Assembly: GCA_034189065.1 (NCBI GenBank)
Contig: JAXHVQ010000109.1
Coordinates: 1 to 20,221 of the forward strand
Direction: 5' to 3'
From: FACHB-1406 sp034189065
GTDB taxonomy: Bacteria; Cyanobacteriota; Cyanobacteriia; Cyanobacteriales; Spirulinaceae
DNA: 20,221 nt
How positions within the stretch are numbered: the first letter of the stretch is position 1; each line of letters opens with the position of its first letter. Positions 13,808 through 20,221 of the stretch are shown here, piece by piece. Both the position numbers and the translations under genes were made by a program. The notes under the pieces are model-generated. The model was not told where the DNA came from and did not search any database. It saw nothing but the letters and a program-made list of their open reading frames with translations.

Positions 13808-14138
13808 TGGGTTTTTTTAATGAGGTGCGCGATCGCTCGTGGGCGGGTTAACAAATGCCTATTGGCTGGATGACCGAAAAAAAATGGGTCTCAATCACAG
13901 CAATTTTATCGGAATGCGGGAATTATTTGCCCATTTATCGCGAAGCTGCCACGGGTAACGGGTAATAAATGGGGGGTTGGACTGATTGCAGGTTACTCGC
14001 CGATCGCGCGATCGCGCGAAATCTCCTGGGGGGTGAAACCCCGCCCCTTCCACAAGCTTGGGGCAAGCGTTTCGCGGCGACTTCAATTTTTGCTAAAATG
14101 TACAAACTCTGACTCGCGAAAACCAAGCGGTCGGGCAT
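13808..14138. other. Intergenic region before the IS605-like relic
   Basis: No gene is supported. Visible repeats are a double CGGGTAA (about 13954-13967), two overlapping HIP1-like cores (GCGATCGCGCG near 14006) and a decayed GGGGGTGAAACCCCGCCCC palindrome (about 14028-14047) related to 8275-8301. Next comes CTTGGGGCAAG (about 14058-14068), which is itself palindromic. The btpA promoter must lie in the left part, where no clear -10/-35 pair was found. Confidence 0.5.
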
Positions 14139-14395
14139 AGTACCTTGAAAACTGGATATATTGGGTTCCGTGTAGAAAGGCTTGCACGGGTAAAATATTC
14201 AAGCAGCAAGTACAGTCTTTTTAAGGCACCGTACCGCAGGGCTTGCGGAATCGGAACTCTGCAATGGGTTGAAAGTCTGTGGACTCTGTGTAAGACAGAC
14301 CCCCCACAAAGGGGGGTATGCAACGGTGAGTGAAGCAGAAACCTAAGTCGTGAGTCTTAGGAATCACCGTCCGTTTACGGCGGTGAGGATGTCAA
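14139..14395 (+). mobile_element. IS200/IS605-type right end with omegaRNA-like stem-loops (transposase-less relic)
   Basis: The 3' part GGAATCACCGTC, then a loop and GGCGGTGAGGATGTCAA, has the look of a cyanobacterial IS200/IS605 right end: a subterminal hairpin (14364-14371 with 14379-14386) followed by GATGTCAA. Upstream is an ordered series of stems: CCGTG/CACGG (14168-14189), CCGCA/TGCGG (14234-14248), GTCTGT/ACAGAC (14275-14300), ACCCCCC/GGGGGGT (14299-14317) and CCTAAG/CTTAGG (14342-14361). TnpB elements encode their guide (omega) RNA at this end, and the bases just after GTCAA would be the guide. No TnpB or TnpA protein is recognisable, so this is a relic or a non-autonomous element. 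The left boundary is uncertain. An alternative is that it is simply the structured leader of rimO. Confidence 0.55.
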
Positions 14396-14437
14396 AATCG
14401 AGGTCAACCCTAAAAATCTGGAATTTTAAAGAACTGC

Positions 14438-15760
14438 ATGGGCAACAAGCCAACGATTGCTGTCTCTCACCTGGGATGCGAAAAGAATCGGATCGACTCC
14501 GAGCATATGTTAGGACTCTTGGTTCGGGCGGGCTACCCGGTGGATAGCTATGAAGAATTAGCCGATTATGTCATTGTCAATACCTGTAGTTTTATTGAAG
14601 ATGCCCGCCGAGAGTCGGTGCGCACGCTCGTCGAACTTGCGGAGGCTAACAAGAAAATTATTATCGCTGGCTGTATGGCTCAGCATTTTCAAGAGGAGCT
14701 CCTCAAAGAACTGCCAGAAGCAGTTGCCATTGTTGGAAGTGGCGACTATCAGAAGATTGTAGAGGTGGTGGAACGGGTGGAAACCGGAGAACGAGTGACC
14801 GAAGTTTCCGCCGAACCGACCTACCTCGCCGACGAGACTGTACCCCGCTACCGCACGACGGCTGAGGGAACTGCCTATGTGCGCATTGCCGAGGGGTGCG
14901 ACTATCGTTGTGCTTTTTGTATCATTCCACACTTACGGGGAGCGCAGCGATCGCGTACAATAGAATCCATTGTCGCCGAAGCTAGGGAACTGGCTGCTCA
15001 AGGCGTACAAGAAATCATCCTCATTTCCCAAATTTCAACCAACTATGGGTTAGACTTATACGGGAAACCTAAACTCGCCGAGCTGTTGTACGCTCTCGGC
15101 GAAATTGATGTCCCTTGGATTCGCATCCACTATGCGTACCCCACTGGGCTAACCAAAGAAGTCATCGATGCGATCGCGCAAACCCCTAACGTTCTGCCGT
15201 ATCTCGACCTGCCCCTCCAACACTCCCACCCCGAAATTTTACGGGCGATGAACCGTCCTTGGCAAGGACGAGTCAACGACGAGATTATCGAACGCCTTAA
15301 ATCTGCCTTACCTAACGCCATCTTGCGCACCACATTCATTGTTGGCTTTCCTGGCGAAACCGAAGAACATTTCGACCACCTGTGCCAATTCGTGGAACGT
15401 CACGAATTCGATCGCGTCGGAGTTTTTACCTTCTCTGCCGAAGAAGGAACGCCAGCGTATCATCTCTCCCCTCAAATTCCCCAGGGAGTGAAAGACAAAC
15501 GTCGAGATATTTTAATGGAGCTTCAACAACCGATCTCCTGGAAAAAAAATCGAGGCGAAATTGGCAAAACCCTTGACGTACTCATCGAACAAGAAAATCC
15601 TGCCACCGGAGAACTCATCGGTCGCTCGGCTGGCTTTTCCCCCGAAGTTGACGGTTTAGTCTACGTCCAAGGCACAGCTCCGCTAGGCAGTCTGGCCCCC
15701 GTCAAGATTACGGAAGCAGCTCCCTACGATCTCTACGGTATCCTAGAAAAAGAAGAGTAA
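14438..15760 (+). CDS. rimO: Ribosomal protein S12 methylthiotransferase RimO
   Basis: RimO is a radical-SAM enzyme that methylthiolates the conserved aspartate of ribosomal protein S12. The 440-residue protein is full length. The N-terminal MTTase domain carries the three cluster cysteines: Cys14 in SHLGCEKNRIDSE, Cys50 in VIVNTCSFIEDA and Cys79 in IIAGCMAQ. The radical-SAM cluster is CDYRCAFC (154-161) in RIAEGCDYRCAFCIIP. Next are LISQISTNYGLDLYG, YLDLPLQHSHPEILRAMNRP and TTFIVGFPGETEEHF, and a C-terminal TRAM domain (about 375-435). The SHLGCEKNRIDSE motif separates RimO from MiaB. A mobile-element relic ends 42 bases upstream, and crhR follows after 78 bases, matching the rimO-crhR operon described in Synechocystis. 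The ATG lacks a strong ribosome-binding site. Confidence 0.97.
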   Translation: MGNKPTIAVSHLGCEKNRIDSEHMLGLLVRAGYPVDSYEELADYVIVNTCSFIEDARRESVRTLVELAEANKKIIIAGCMAQHFQEELLKELPEAVAIVGSGDYQKIVEVVERVETGERVTEVSAEPTYLADETVPRYRTTAEGTAYVRIAEGCDYRCAFCIIPHLRGAQRSRTIESIVAEARELAAQGVQEIILISQISTNYGLDLYGKPKLAELLYALGEIDVPWIRIHYAYPTGLTKEVIDAIAQTPNVLPYLDLPLQHSHPEILRAMNRPWQGRVNDEIIERLKSALPNAILRTTFIVGFPGETEEHFDHLCQFVERHEFDRVGVFTFSAEEGTPAYHLSPQIPQGVKDKRRDILMELQQPISWKKNRGEIGKTLDVLIEQENPATGELIGRSAGFSPEVDGLVYVQGTAPLGSLAPVKITEAAPYDLYGILEKEE

Positions 15761-15838
15761 AAACACGGAGAAGTTCCCCAACCTCTTTGCAAATCAAGTT
15801 AAGTTTTTTAAACTAGAACAAGTAACAGCGAATCACTT

Positions 15839-17263
15839 ATGACCATTTCCTTTCAAAGCCTGGGCTTGTCCGAGGACCGCATTGCGCAACTCGAAAGCCT
15901 GGGCTTCACAACCCCCACCGAAATTCAAACCAAAGCCATCCCAGAATTGCTGTCAGGACGAGACGTGGTGGGTCAGTCGCAAACCGGGACCGGCAAAACC
16001 GCAGCCTACTCCCTACCCTTGCTCGAACAACTTGATAGCCAACAGCAGTCGGTGCAAGTTTTAATTTTAACCCCCACGCGGGAACTGGCCCAACAAGTCG
16101 CCCTCGCCATCGAAGACTTTTCAAGCGATCGCAAACTGCGCGTCCTAACCGTCTGCGGCGGTCAATCCATCGAAAGACAAGTCCGTAGCTTGCGGCGAGG
16201 CGTACAGGTAGTTGTGGGTACCCCAGGACGAGTCATCGACCTGCTCAACCGCAAAGAACTCGACTTAGGCCAAGTGCGCTGGGCCGTCCTCGACGAAGCC
16301 GACGAAATGCTGAGTATGGGCTTCATCGACGACGTGAAGAAAATCCTCGTCCAAACGCCTAAAGATCGCAGCACCGCTTGTTTCTCAGCAACCATGCCCC
16401 GAGAAATCCGCGATCTCGTCGATCGGTTCTTACGAAATCCCGTCACCCTGACAGTCAAACAACCCCAAGTCACGCCCGATCGCATCGAACAGCGCATCTA
16501 CATGGTGCCTCGCAGTTGGACCAAGGTGAAAGCCCTCCAGCCCATTTTAGAGTTGGAAGAGCCAGAAACCGCACTCATTTTCGTCCGAACCAAACGCAGT
16601 GCCTCCGAACTGACCGGAAAATTGCAAGCCGCCGGTCACAGCGCCGACGAATACCACGGCGACCTGAGTCAGAACCAGCGAGAACGCCTCGTCCAGCGCC
16701 TTCGTAACGGTCGAGTGCGCATGGTCGTCGCCACCGATATTGCCGCCCGGGGCTTGGATGTGGAAGACTTAAGCCACGTCATTAACTACGACCTGCCCGA
16801 CAATGCGGAAACCTATATTCACCGCATCGGTCGCACGGGACGCGCCGGTAAAACCGGAACCGCAATTTCGTTGATTCAACCGATGGATCGCCATTTGTTG
16901 AAGCGGATCGAACGGCGACTCAAACAAGGTCTGAACGCGGCAAAAATTCCGAGTCGGGCAGAAGTCGAAGCGCGACGTTTGGAAAAACTCAAAGGGCGCG
17001 TCCAAGAAGCTCTCGCCGGAGAGCGCATGGCCTCGTTTTTGTCAATCGTGAAAGAGCTGAGCGCCGAATACGATCCCCAAGCGATCGCGGCGGCGGCGTT
17101 ACAAATGGTTTACGACCAATCCTGTCCCAGTTGGCTCAAAAGCGATTGGGAAGTTCCCAGTAACGACGTTCCCAAACCCATCAAGCGCAACTCTCGCAAG
17201 TCGGGACGGCGCAAAGACCGATCCGAATCGTCCAAAAAGTCCCCCATTTCCCATCGAGCTTAA
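15839..17263 (+). CDS. crhR: DEAD-box RNA helicase, CrhR-like
   Basis: This 474-residue helicase has all DEAD-box motifs in order: the Q motif (FTTPTEIQTKAIP), motif I SQTGTGKT (47-54), PTREL (79-83), TPGR (128-131), DEAD (152-155), SAT (183-185), VATDIAARGLD (297-307) and HRIGRTGR (328-335). After the core comes a CrhR-type C-terminal region with EARRLEKLKGRVQEALAGER and AAAALQMVYDQSCPSW, ending in a basic tail that probably binds RNA. In Synechocystis CrhR is induced by cold and by a reduced electron-transport chain, unwinds and anneals RNA, and controls its own transcript. Its position 78 bases behind rimO matches the known dicistronic operon, whose transcript is processed between the genes. 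That gap here contains an AT-rich stretch (about 15800-15815) that could be cleaved. Confidence 0.94.
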   Translation: MTISFQSLGLSEDRIAQLESLGFTTPTEIQTKAIPELLSGRDVVGQSQTGTGKTAAYSLPLLEQLDSQQQSVQVLILTPTRELAQQVALAIEDFSSDRKLRVLTVCGGQSIERQVRSLRRGVQVVVGTPGRVIDLLNRKELDLGQVRWAVLDEADEMLSMGFIDDVKKILVQTPKDRSTACFSATMPREIRDLVDRFLRNPVTLTVKQPQVTPDRIEQRIYMVPRSWTKVKALQPILELEEPETALIFVRTKRSASELTGKLQAAGHSADEYHGDLSQNQRERLVQRLRNGRVRMVVATDIAARGLDVEDLSHVINYDLPDNAETYIHRIGRTGRAGKTGTAISLIQPMDRHLLKRIERRLKQGLNAAKIPSRAEVEARRLEKLKGRVQEALAGERMASFLSIVKELSAEYDPQAIAAAALQMVYDQSCPSWLKSDWEVPSNDVPKPIKRNSRKSGRRKDRSESSKKSPISHRA

Positions 17264-17487
17264 GGGTAGTGGGCGATAATTGAGAGCAGAGTCGATTATT
17301 CAGTGCCGGAAATCTGATACCATTGCAGATGCGTCGCACTCGAACCGCGTTGCTCGCCCGCAGCGAAAAAATTCTTTTCGAGCTGCTGCAAGTGAAAGGG
17401 GAAAGCGTTCCCTCGCTCCTAACCGACTGCGAGGATTGCTGTCCTCTTTGCTCTTATGCCCCGCTTGGTCTATCCTCGAAAACGCTA
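17264..17487 (+). promoter_or_regulatory. thrC leader: Leader region of thrC with two mutually exclusive stems
   Basis: CCTCGC (17411-17416) can pair with GCGAGG (17429-17434). Alternatively GAGGA (17431-17435) can pair with TCCTC (17442-17446). The two stems share GAGG, so only one can form. The region is also an open frame joined to thrC from ATG 17329, with a cysteine-rich end (TDCEDCCPLC). It could therefore be either a 5' untranslated leader or an N-terminal extension. No U-run for a terminator is present. Confidence 0.35.
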
Positions 17488-18594
17488 GTGAATCTCAATT
17501 GTTCTGACCCGAAGCCTCCATCTGCTGCTCGAACTTTAAGCCAATGGCCCGGTTTAGTTGAAGCTTATCGGTCTTTTTTGCCAGTTAGTGAATCAACCCC
17601 CGTCGTGACGTTGTTGGAAGGGAATACGCCGCTGATTCCCGCGCCCGCGATCGCGGAATGCGTCGGTCGTAACGTTCGAGTCTGGGTGAAGTACGACGGA
17701 CTCAATCCCACCGGCAGTTTTAAAGACCGAGGCATGACAATGGCTATCTCCAAGGCAAAAGAAGCGGGGGCAAAAGCCGTTATTTGCGCCAGCACCGGCA
17801 ATACCTCCGCCTCAGCCGCCGCCTACGCCCGCCGCGCCGGAATGCGGTGCTTTGTGTTGCTGCCCGAAGGATACGTCGCCTTGGGGAAATTAGCTCAGTC
17901 TTTAGCGTATGGCGCTGAGGCGATCGCGGTTAACGGCAACTTTGACGACTGCTTTAGAATTGTCTGCCAACTCGCCGAAAACTATCCCGTCACCTTAGTC
18001 AACTCCGTCAACCCCTACCGCTTGGAAGGGCAGAAAACAGCCGCCTTTGAAATTGTCGATACCCTGGGCGATGCCCCCGACTGGCTGTGCATTCCCGTGG
18101 GCAATGCCGGGAATATCTCAGCATATTGGATGGGGTTTTGTCAATACCATCAACAGGGAAAATGCAGTCAACTGCCCCGAATGATGGGATTTCAAGCAGC
18201 AGGTGCCGCTCCGCTGGTGCAAGGCGAACCCGTCGCGCATCCCCAAACCCTCGCCACCGCCATTCGCATCGGCAACCCCGCCAGTTGGGACAAAGCCGTC
18301 GCCGTCAAGGAGGCTTCCCAAGGTCGTTTTGCGCCGGTGACGGACGAGGAAATTTTAGAAGCCTATCGTTTGTTGGCTTCGAGGGAAGGGGTGTTTTGCG
18401 AACCGGCGAGTGCATCTTCGGTAGCTGGGTTGTTGCAAGTCAGGGAGGAGGTGCCGGAAGGGGCGAATATTGTCTGCGTTTTAACGGGGAATGGGTTGAA
18501 AGACCCCGATTGCGCCATTAAATACGGGAAGAATCAAATTTATTCGGGGATTGCCGCGCAAACTGAGGCGGTGGCAAAGGTGATGGGGTTTTGA
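17488..18594 (+). CDS. thrC: Threonine synthase
   Basis: Threonine synthase converts O-phosphohomoserine to threonine with pyridoxal phosphate. From the GTG at 17488 the protein has 368 residues, close to the usual ~360 of this class. The core is clear: WPGLVEAYRSFLPVSE, then TPVVTLLEGNTPLIPAP, and the PLP lysine in NPTGSFKDRGMTMA (about Lys79). Further on are ICASTGNTSASAAAYARRAG, VNSVNPYRLEGQKTAAFEI, the phosphate-binding IPVGNAGNISAYWMGF, and CVLTGNGLKDPD near the end. The frame stays open upstream to an ATG at 17329, which would add a 53-residue, partly cysteine-rich extension not expected for this family. The GTG start is preferred on length and because conserved sequence begins soon after it. 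The gene follows crhR by 224 bases and probably has its own promoter. Confidence 0.93.
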   Translation: MNLNCSDPKPPSAARTLSQWPGLVEAYRSFLPVSESTPVVTLLEGNTPLIPAPAIAECVGRNVRVWVKYDGLNPTGSFKDRGMTMAISKAKEAGAKAVICASTGNTSASAAAYARRAGMRCFVLLPEGYVALGKLAQSLAYGAEAIAVNGNFDDCFRIVCQLAENYPVTLVNSVNPYRLEGQKTAAFEIVDTLGDAPDWLCIPVGNAGNISAYWMGFCQYHQQGKCSQLPRMMGFQAAGAAPLVQGEPVAHPQTLATAIRIGNPASWDKAVAVKEASQGRFAPVTDEEILEAYRLLASREGVFCEPASASSVAGLLQVREEVPEGANIVCVLTGNGLKDPDCAIKYGKNQIYSGIAAQTEAVAKVMGF

Positions 18595-18646
18595 CCCGTT
18601 TAGAAGAAATCCAGCTTGCAAGTCCTGAAAAGACAGATAATAATTG

Positions 18647-18675
18647 CTGCAAAAGTTAGAGATAGCCTTTTGCAG
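18647..18675 (+). terminator. Hairpin CTGCAAAA/TTTTGCAG after thrC
   Basis: A perfect 8-base inverted repeat with a 13-base loop lies 52 bases after the thrC stop. The descending arm starts with four T, but no U-run follows. It is a plausible 3' end signal, weakly supported. Confidence 0.4.
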
Positions 18676-18783
18676 GGTCGCGGCGAACGATTGAATTGAG
18701 TCAAATATTTTTATATAATATCCGCCCCTCTCGCCCGTCATAAACAACATTTCCGGTTTCCCCCCATCCCCCCATCAGCCTTC

Positions 18784-18935
18784 GGTCAGCGTTTCCTTGC
18801 TAGGTCGGCGTTCCCTTGCTAGGTCGGCGTTCCCTTGCTAGGTCGGCGTTCCCTTGCGTCTTGCGCCGACGCGGGTTCCGACCTCTTTCGTCCGACGCGG
18901 GTTCCGACCTCTTTCGTCCGACGCGGGGTCTGACC
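18784..18935. repeat. Mosaic tandem-repeat block (19-bp and 26-bp units)
   Basis: The left half has 3.9 copies of a 19-base unit, GGTCGGCGTTCCCTTGCTA (18784-18857; the first copy has two changes). The right half has nearly three copies of a 26-base unit built on GACGCGGGTTCCGACC plus TCTTTC (18864-18935). GGTCGG of the left units is complementary to CCGACC of the right units. The block is bounded by TCGGTCAG (18782-18789) and its inverse CTGACCGA (18930-18937). A C-rich ATCCCCCC-like stretch lies just left (18761-18775). No gene is in the 374-base gap after thrC. Confidence 0.85.
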
Positions 18936-18968
18936 GACTTAATTTAGGTCATTCAACCGGATTTTATA

Positions 18969-19790
18969 TTACGGGGGGCTAGGGCTCGCCCATTTCAGGC
19001 GACAACGCCAGGAAGCACGATACACGTACTTTTCGATATCTTCCACCTCGATTTGTGGCAAATTGTCCTCCGGTCGTATGGGTGGGAAAGGAGTTGTGCG
19101 ATCGCACGCTCGAAACGAACTTGCATCCAGTTCTTCTAGCTGACCCTCCCCATTGTAAACAACCCGCTCGACATTAAACGCGCCTTCGCCCCAGACCTGG
19201 CACCCCAATTGGCCATGAGAAGGGTCTGAATAGAGTTGACGAGAATAGATTGTCACCTCTTCGACCGGGGCAGAAGTTTCTTCTGCAAACCGATAGGTTC
19301 CCGGTTCTAATTTACCGCTTGGCAGCACAATTTGAATTTCCGCAATATTGCCTCTGGCGGGGGCTGCCGCTCCCTGTTGACAAGCTCGAGTCTCATCGGA
19401 TTCGCACTGGCGATTGGGCGTACTGGAAACCGAGAAAAAATACTTGGTCGCGTTCCCTTCATCAAGCTGGATAATATCGAAAGCACCGTTATTGTCGTGG
19501 GTTATCAACTCTGTATATTTATCGGAATTTGTCCGAACTGAGGAGGGAAATTCGACAGAAGACTTAAAGCGGAATTCTTGTGCCGACAGATGAACGACTT
19601 GCCGCTCGTTGCTTGAAACTGCTGAAGAAAGATGAGTATTAGAATTTAAACTCTGTTGGCTTGCCATGTTAACTGGGTTATTTGAGTGTTGCAAAAAAGC
19701 TTGAGTAATAGGAATTAAAACAATAATAATAAACAAGCTTGTCAAGAAAACGATCGAGTAATATCTTTTTAAAATTCTACTTTTTGGCAT
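18969..19790 (-). CDS. Unrecognised membrane-anchored or exported protein
   Basis: From the ATG at 19790 the 273-residue product starts MPKSRILKRYYSIVFLTSLF and continues with IIIVLIPITQA, a basic start and one hydrophobic helix, so it is probably exported or inner-membrane anchored. A Ser/Asn-rich linker (QHSNNPVNMASQQSLNSNTH) leads to a beta-rich domain with FRFKSSVEFPSSV, AFDIIQLDEGNATKYFFSVS, EIQIVLPSGKLEPGTYRFAE and LGCQVWGEGAFNVERVVYNG. At least three cysteines (in CESDETRAC and GCQVW) could form disulfides. The last residues, RLKWASPSPP, look low-complexity. No family is recognised. The frame is open to a TTG at 19814, but the ATG directly after a HIP1 site is the simpler start. The RTX protein gene lies upstream on the same strand. 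Confidence 0.6.
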   Translation of the reverse strand: MPKSRILKRYYSIVFLTSLFIIIVLIPITQAFLQHSNNPVNMASQQSLNSNTHLSSAVSSNERQVVHLSAQEFRFKSSVEFPSSVRTNSDKYTELITHDNNGAFDIIQLDEGNATKYFFSVSSTPNRQCESDETRACQQGAAAPARGNIAEIQIVLPSGKLEPGTYRFAEETSAPVEEVTIYSRQLYSDPSHGQLGCQVWGEGAFNVERVVYNGEGQLEELDASSFRACDRTTPFPPIRPEDNLPQIEVEDIEKYVYRASWRCRLKWASPSPP

Positions 19791-19835
19791 AGCGATCGCA
19801 GTTTTTAATTTCAATCATCTTAGAGAATTGCGATC

Positions 19836-19871
19836 GCAGTCAGCACCATCTTAATGCCTAGTGCTGACTGC
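19836..19871. terminator. Perfect inverted repeat GCAGTCAGCAC/GTGCTGACTGC
   Basis: Arms of 11 bases (19836-19846 and 19861-19871) enclose a 14-base loop. It lies 68 bases after the stop of the RTX gene and 46 bases upstream of the next minus-strand ATG. It could be a transcription end for the RTX gene or a protein-binding site. No T-run follows on the minus strand. Confidence 0.5.
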
Positions 19872-19938
19872 AGGATTTTCAATCTCTAGGTTTAGCTAGG
19901 GCTTGCCAAACAATTGAGCATTGACTACCTTATTTTAG

Positions 19939-20221
19939 CTAAACAATAACAACGTCACGACTGACCGTAAAACCGGAGGGTCGATTTTCGATTGTCGCAA
20001 ATTGCGTCGGTCCTGTTGTCCCAGACGGATCGAAGAACAAAGCGCCAGTCAAACTGTTATAACCGAACTGATTCAACGAAGAAGCTCCAAATCCAGACCT
20101 CGATATTTGAATTTTATCGCCTTCTGTCCACTGGAAGTCTTTGATGATATCAATTCCTTCCGACAGAGAGTTAAAGATAAATTTGTCAGCATCTTGATTT
20201 CCCCAAAGGGTATCAGTTCCG
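19939..20221 (-). CDS. RTX-type calcium-binding protein, C-terminal part
   Basis: The minus strand is open from the window edge to a TAG at 19939-19941, giving 93 residues. It starts GTDTLWGNQDADKFIFNSLS and continues GIDIIKDFQWTEGDKIQIS. That is the typical end of a hemolysin-type (RTX) protein: the last nonapeptide repeat, then the D-x-F-x-F/I-x-x-GxD-x-I-x-DF capping segment. The tail GALFFDPSGTTGPTQFATIE and FTVSRDVVIV is also common in cyanobacterial RTX proteins, which are exported by type I secretion. The 5' part lies beyond the window, so size and any other domains are unknown. Confidence 0.85.
   Translation of the reverse strand, partial: GTDTLWGNQDADKFIFNSLSEGIDIIKDFQWTEGDKIQISRSGFGASSLNQFGYNSLTGALFFDPSGTTGPTQFATIENRPSGFTVSRDVVIV

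Noticed and set aside
14145..14333. Plus-strand 62-residue ORF inside the IS605-like relic
   Set aside because: Considered as a surviving TnpB C-terminus. No CxxC zinc-ribbon or RuvC motif is present, and the strong stem-loop pattern explains the sequence better.
18784..18935. Possible CRISPR or origin iterons
   Set aside because: Units are back to back without spacers, no cas or replication-initiator gene is near, and no AT-rich unwinding element fits.

Overview
The window looks like a chromosomal segment of a filamentous or colonial cyanobacterium. The octamer GCGATCGC (HIP1) is scattered throughout (for example 1307-1314, 3053-3060, 10616-10623). The gene set is also cyanobacterial: btpA (photosystem I biogenesis), ycf46, a cyanobacterial-type gshA, a rimO-crhR pair, a VKOR-thioredoxin fusion, an SLH lipoprotein, a PEP-CTERM protein and an RTX C-terminus. 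Heptanucleotide tandem repeats (units such as CCAATGA, GGTTTTA, AGTTACC) fill many intergenic gaps, as is typical of repeat-rich cyanobacterial genomes.

Layout. 1-850: a decayed ISL3-type transposase (minus) and a small PIN-like ORF. 909-2127 (minus): ureD-ureA, without ureB or ureC next to ureA. 2169-4671 (plus): RimB-like protease, rimK and an AstE/aspartoacylase-like enzyme, a cluster probably concerned with glutamate addition and processing on proteins. 4777-5682 (plus): an orphan ParD-like antitoxin with what looks like a ParE stub fused to it, then smpB. 5935-8010 (minus): an SLH lipoprotein and a PEP-CTERM exported protein. 8302-9612 (minus): gshA and tRNA-Cys(GCA). 10022-11614 (plus): ycf46. 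11856-13807 (minus): VKOR-Trx and btpA. 14139-17263 (plus): an IS200/IS605 right-end relic with many stem-loops, then rimO and crhR. 17488-18594 (plus): thrC behind a 224-base leader. 18784-18935: a mosaic tandem-repeat block. 18969-20221 (minus): an unrecognised membrane-anchored protein and the C-terminus of an RTX calcium-binding protein.

How the genes work together. Most are housekeeping genes in short transcription units. The clearest functional groupings are urease maturation (ureD with ureA), RimK with its protease and AstE-like neighbours, and the rimO-crhR operon (ribosomal S12 methylthiolation plus a cold/redox-responsive RNA helicase). No CRISPR array, prophage, complete transposon or complete defence system was seen.

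The most unusual signals are: the transposase-less IS605-like structured element in front of rimO; the ParD ORF ending in a ParE-like N-terminus; repeat arrays that supply start or stop codons of genes; a small inverted-repeat element in front of rimK; and the two-part GGTCGG/CCGACC repeat block near 18.8 kb. All functional calls come from reading motifs in the sequence. No database search was run.
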